A stretch of 64,000 nucleotides of DNA, from the NCBI RefSeq assembly GCF_000423745.1, contig NZ_AUIO01000003.1, positions 124,001 to 188,000 of the forward strand. The letters run 5' to 3'. The position numbers were made by a program, and so were the translations under genes. Below the pieces are notes generated by a model. It searched no databases. It saw only the letters and a list, made by a program, of their open reading frames with translations, and had not been told where the DNA came from. Below, piece by piece: positions 63,962-64,000 of the stretch (its first letter is position 1; every line of letters begins with the position of its first letter). This DNA comes from Streptococcus plurextorum DSM 22810 (lineage in GTDB: Bacteria; Bacillota; Bacilli; Lactobacillales; Streptococcaceae).

Positions 63962-64000
63962 ATGAATAATAGATTTTTAGCCCAGTCTCATGGTTCTATC
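63962..64000 (+). CDS. 5' end of an unidentified gene, cut by the window
   Basis: Thirteen codons, MNNRFLAQSHGSI, behind a good CTGAGGAG ribosome binding site. Too short to identify. A gene divergent from an XRE regulator at an element end could belong to a restriction-modification or conjugation module, but this is only context. Confidence 0.6.
   Translation, partial: MNNRFLAQSHGSI

Overview
The window is chromosomal DNA of a Streptococcus. The evidence is gene content and order: era-mutM-coaE, pmrA-rpmG-secG-rnr-smpB, the comEA/comEC pair with a SigX (ComX) box, dltXABCD, an aroD-to-pheA aromatic cluster leading into an LCP gene and rlmD, a preQ1-II riboswitch in front of queT (an RNA class known from Streptococcaceae), LtaS, and many extended -10 (TGnTATAAT) promoters. 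I cannot name the species from sequence alone.

Layout. 0-13 kb: end of cdaR, glmM, era, mutM, coaE, an ABC exporter pair, a HerA-like ATPase, pmrA, rpmG (missed by simple ORF calling), secG, rnr, smpB, then about 400 bp without a recognisable gene. 13-24 kb: GtrA-like protein, lipoprotein, riboswitch-queT, a TrmN6/GIY-YIG fusion, plsC, comEA-comEC, two HAD phosphatases, ftsY, and a secreted CHAP protein whose promoter carries four TTTAAG-type boxes spaced exactly 11 bp apart. 24-35 kb: typA, a divergent VTC/DUF4956 versus Cthe_2159-like lipoprotein locus, a membrane protein, and the dlt operon including the tiny dltX. 35-43 kb: fhs, two intramembrane proteases (PrsW and CPBP types) divergent from a two-component system, an RclA/Har-like flavoprotein, and a membrane protein. 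Parts of this stretch are visibly richer in G+C than their neighbours. 43-59 kb: ltaS, an rRNA methyltransferase, the shikimate/Tyr/Phe cluster with a 2-hydroxyacid dehydrogenase inside it, an LCP ligase, and rlmD.

rlmD ends in a roughly 97-residue AT-rich tail of a kind I associate with mobile elements integrated into rumA-type genes. From there to the window end (59-64 kb) the DNA is AT-rich accessory sequence: a tandem OB-fold protein and a tyrosine recombinase on the minus strand, a long non-coding stretch with a large hairpin, an ATG-TAA start-stop element, three unrecognised plus-strand ORFs, an XRE regulator, and the first codons of another gene. I read this as one end of an integrative element that continues beyond the window.

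Four cross-cutting patterns stand out. Three genes (gtrA-like, trmN6 fusion, rlmI-like) have a -10 box exactly 6 nt before the ATG, so they may be leaderless. Three nucleic-acid enzyme genes (mutM, rnr, rlmD) lie about 20 nt downstream of terminator-type hairpins, which suggests attenuation. Direct repeats with an approximately 11-bp period precede two surface-protein genes. A 12-bp-arm palindrome overlaps the aroA promoter.
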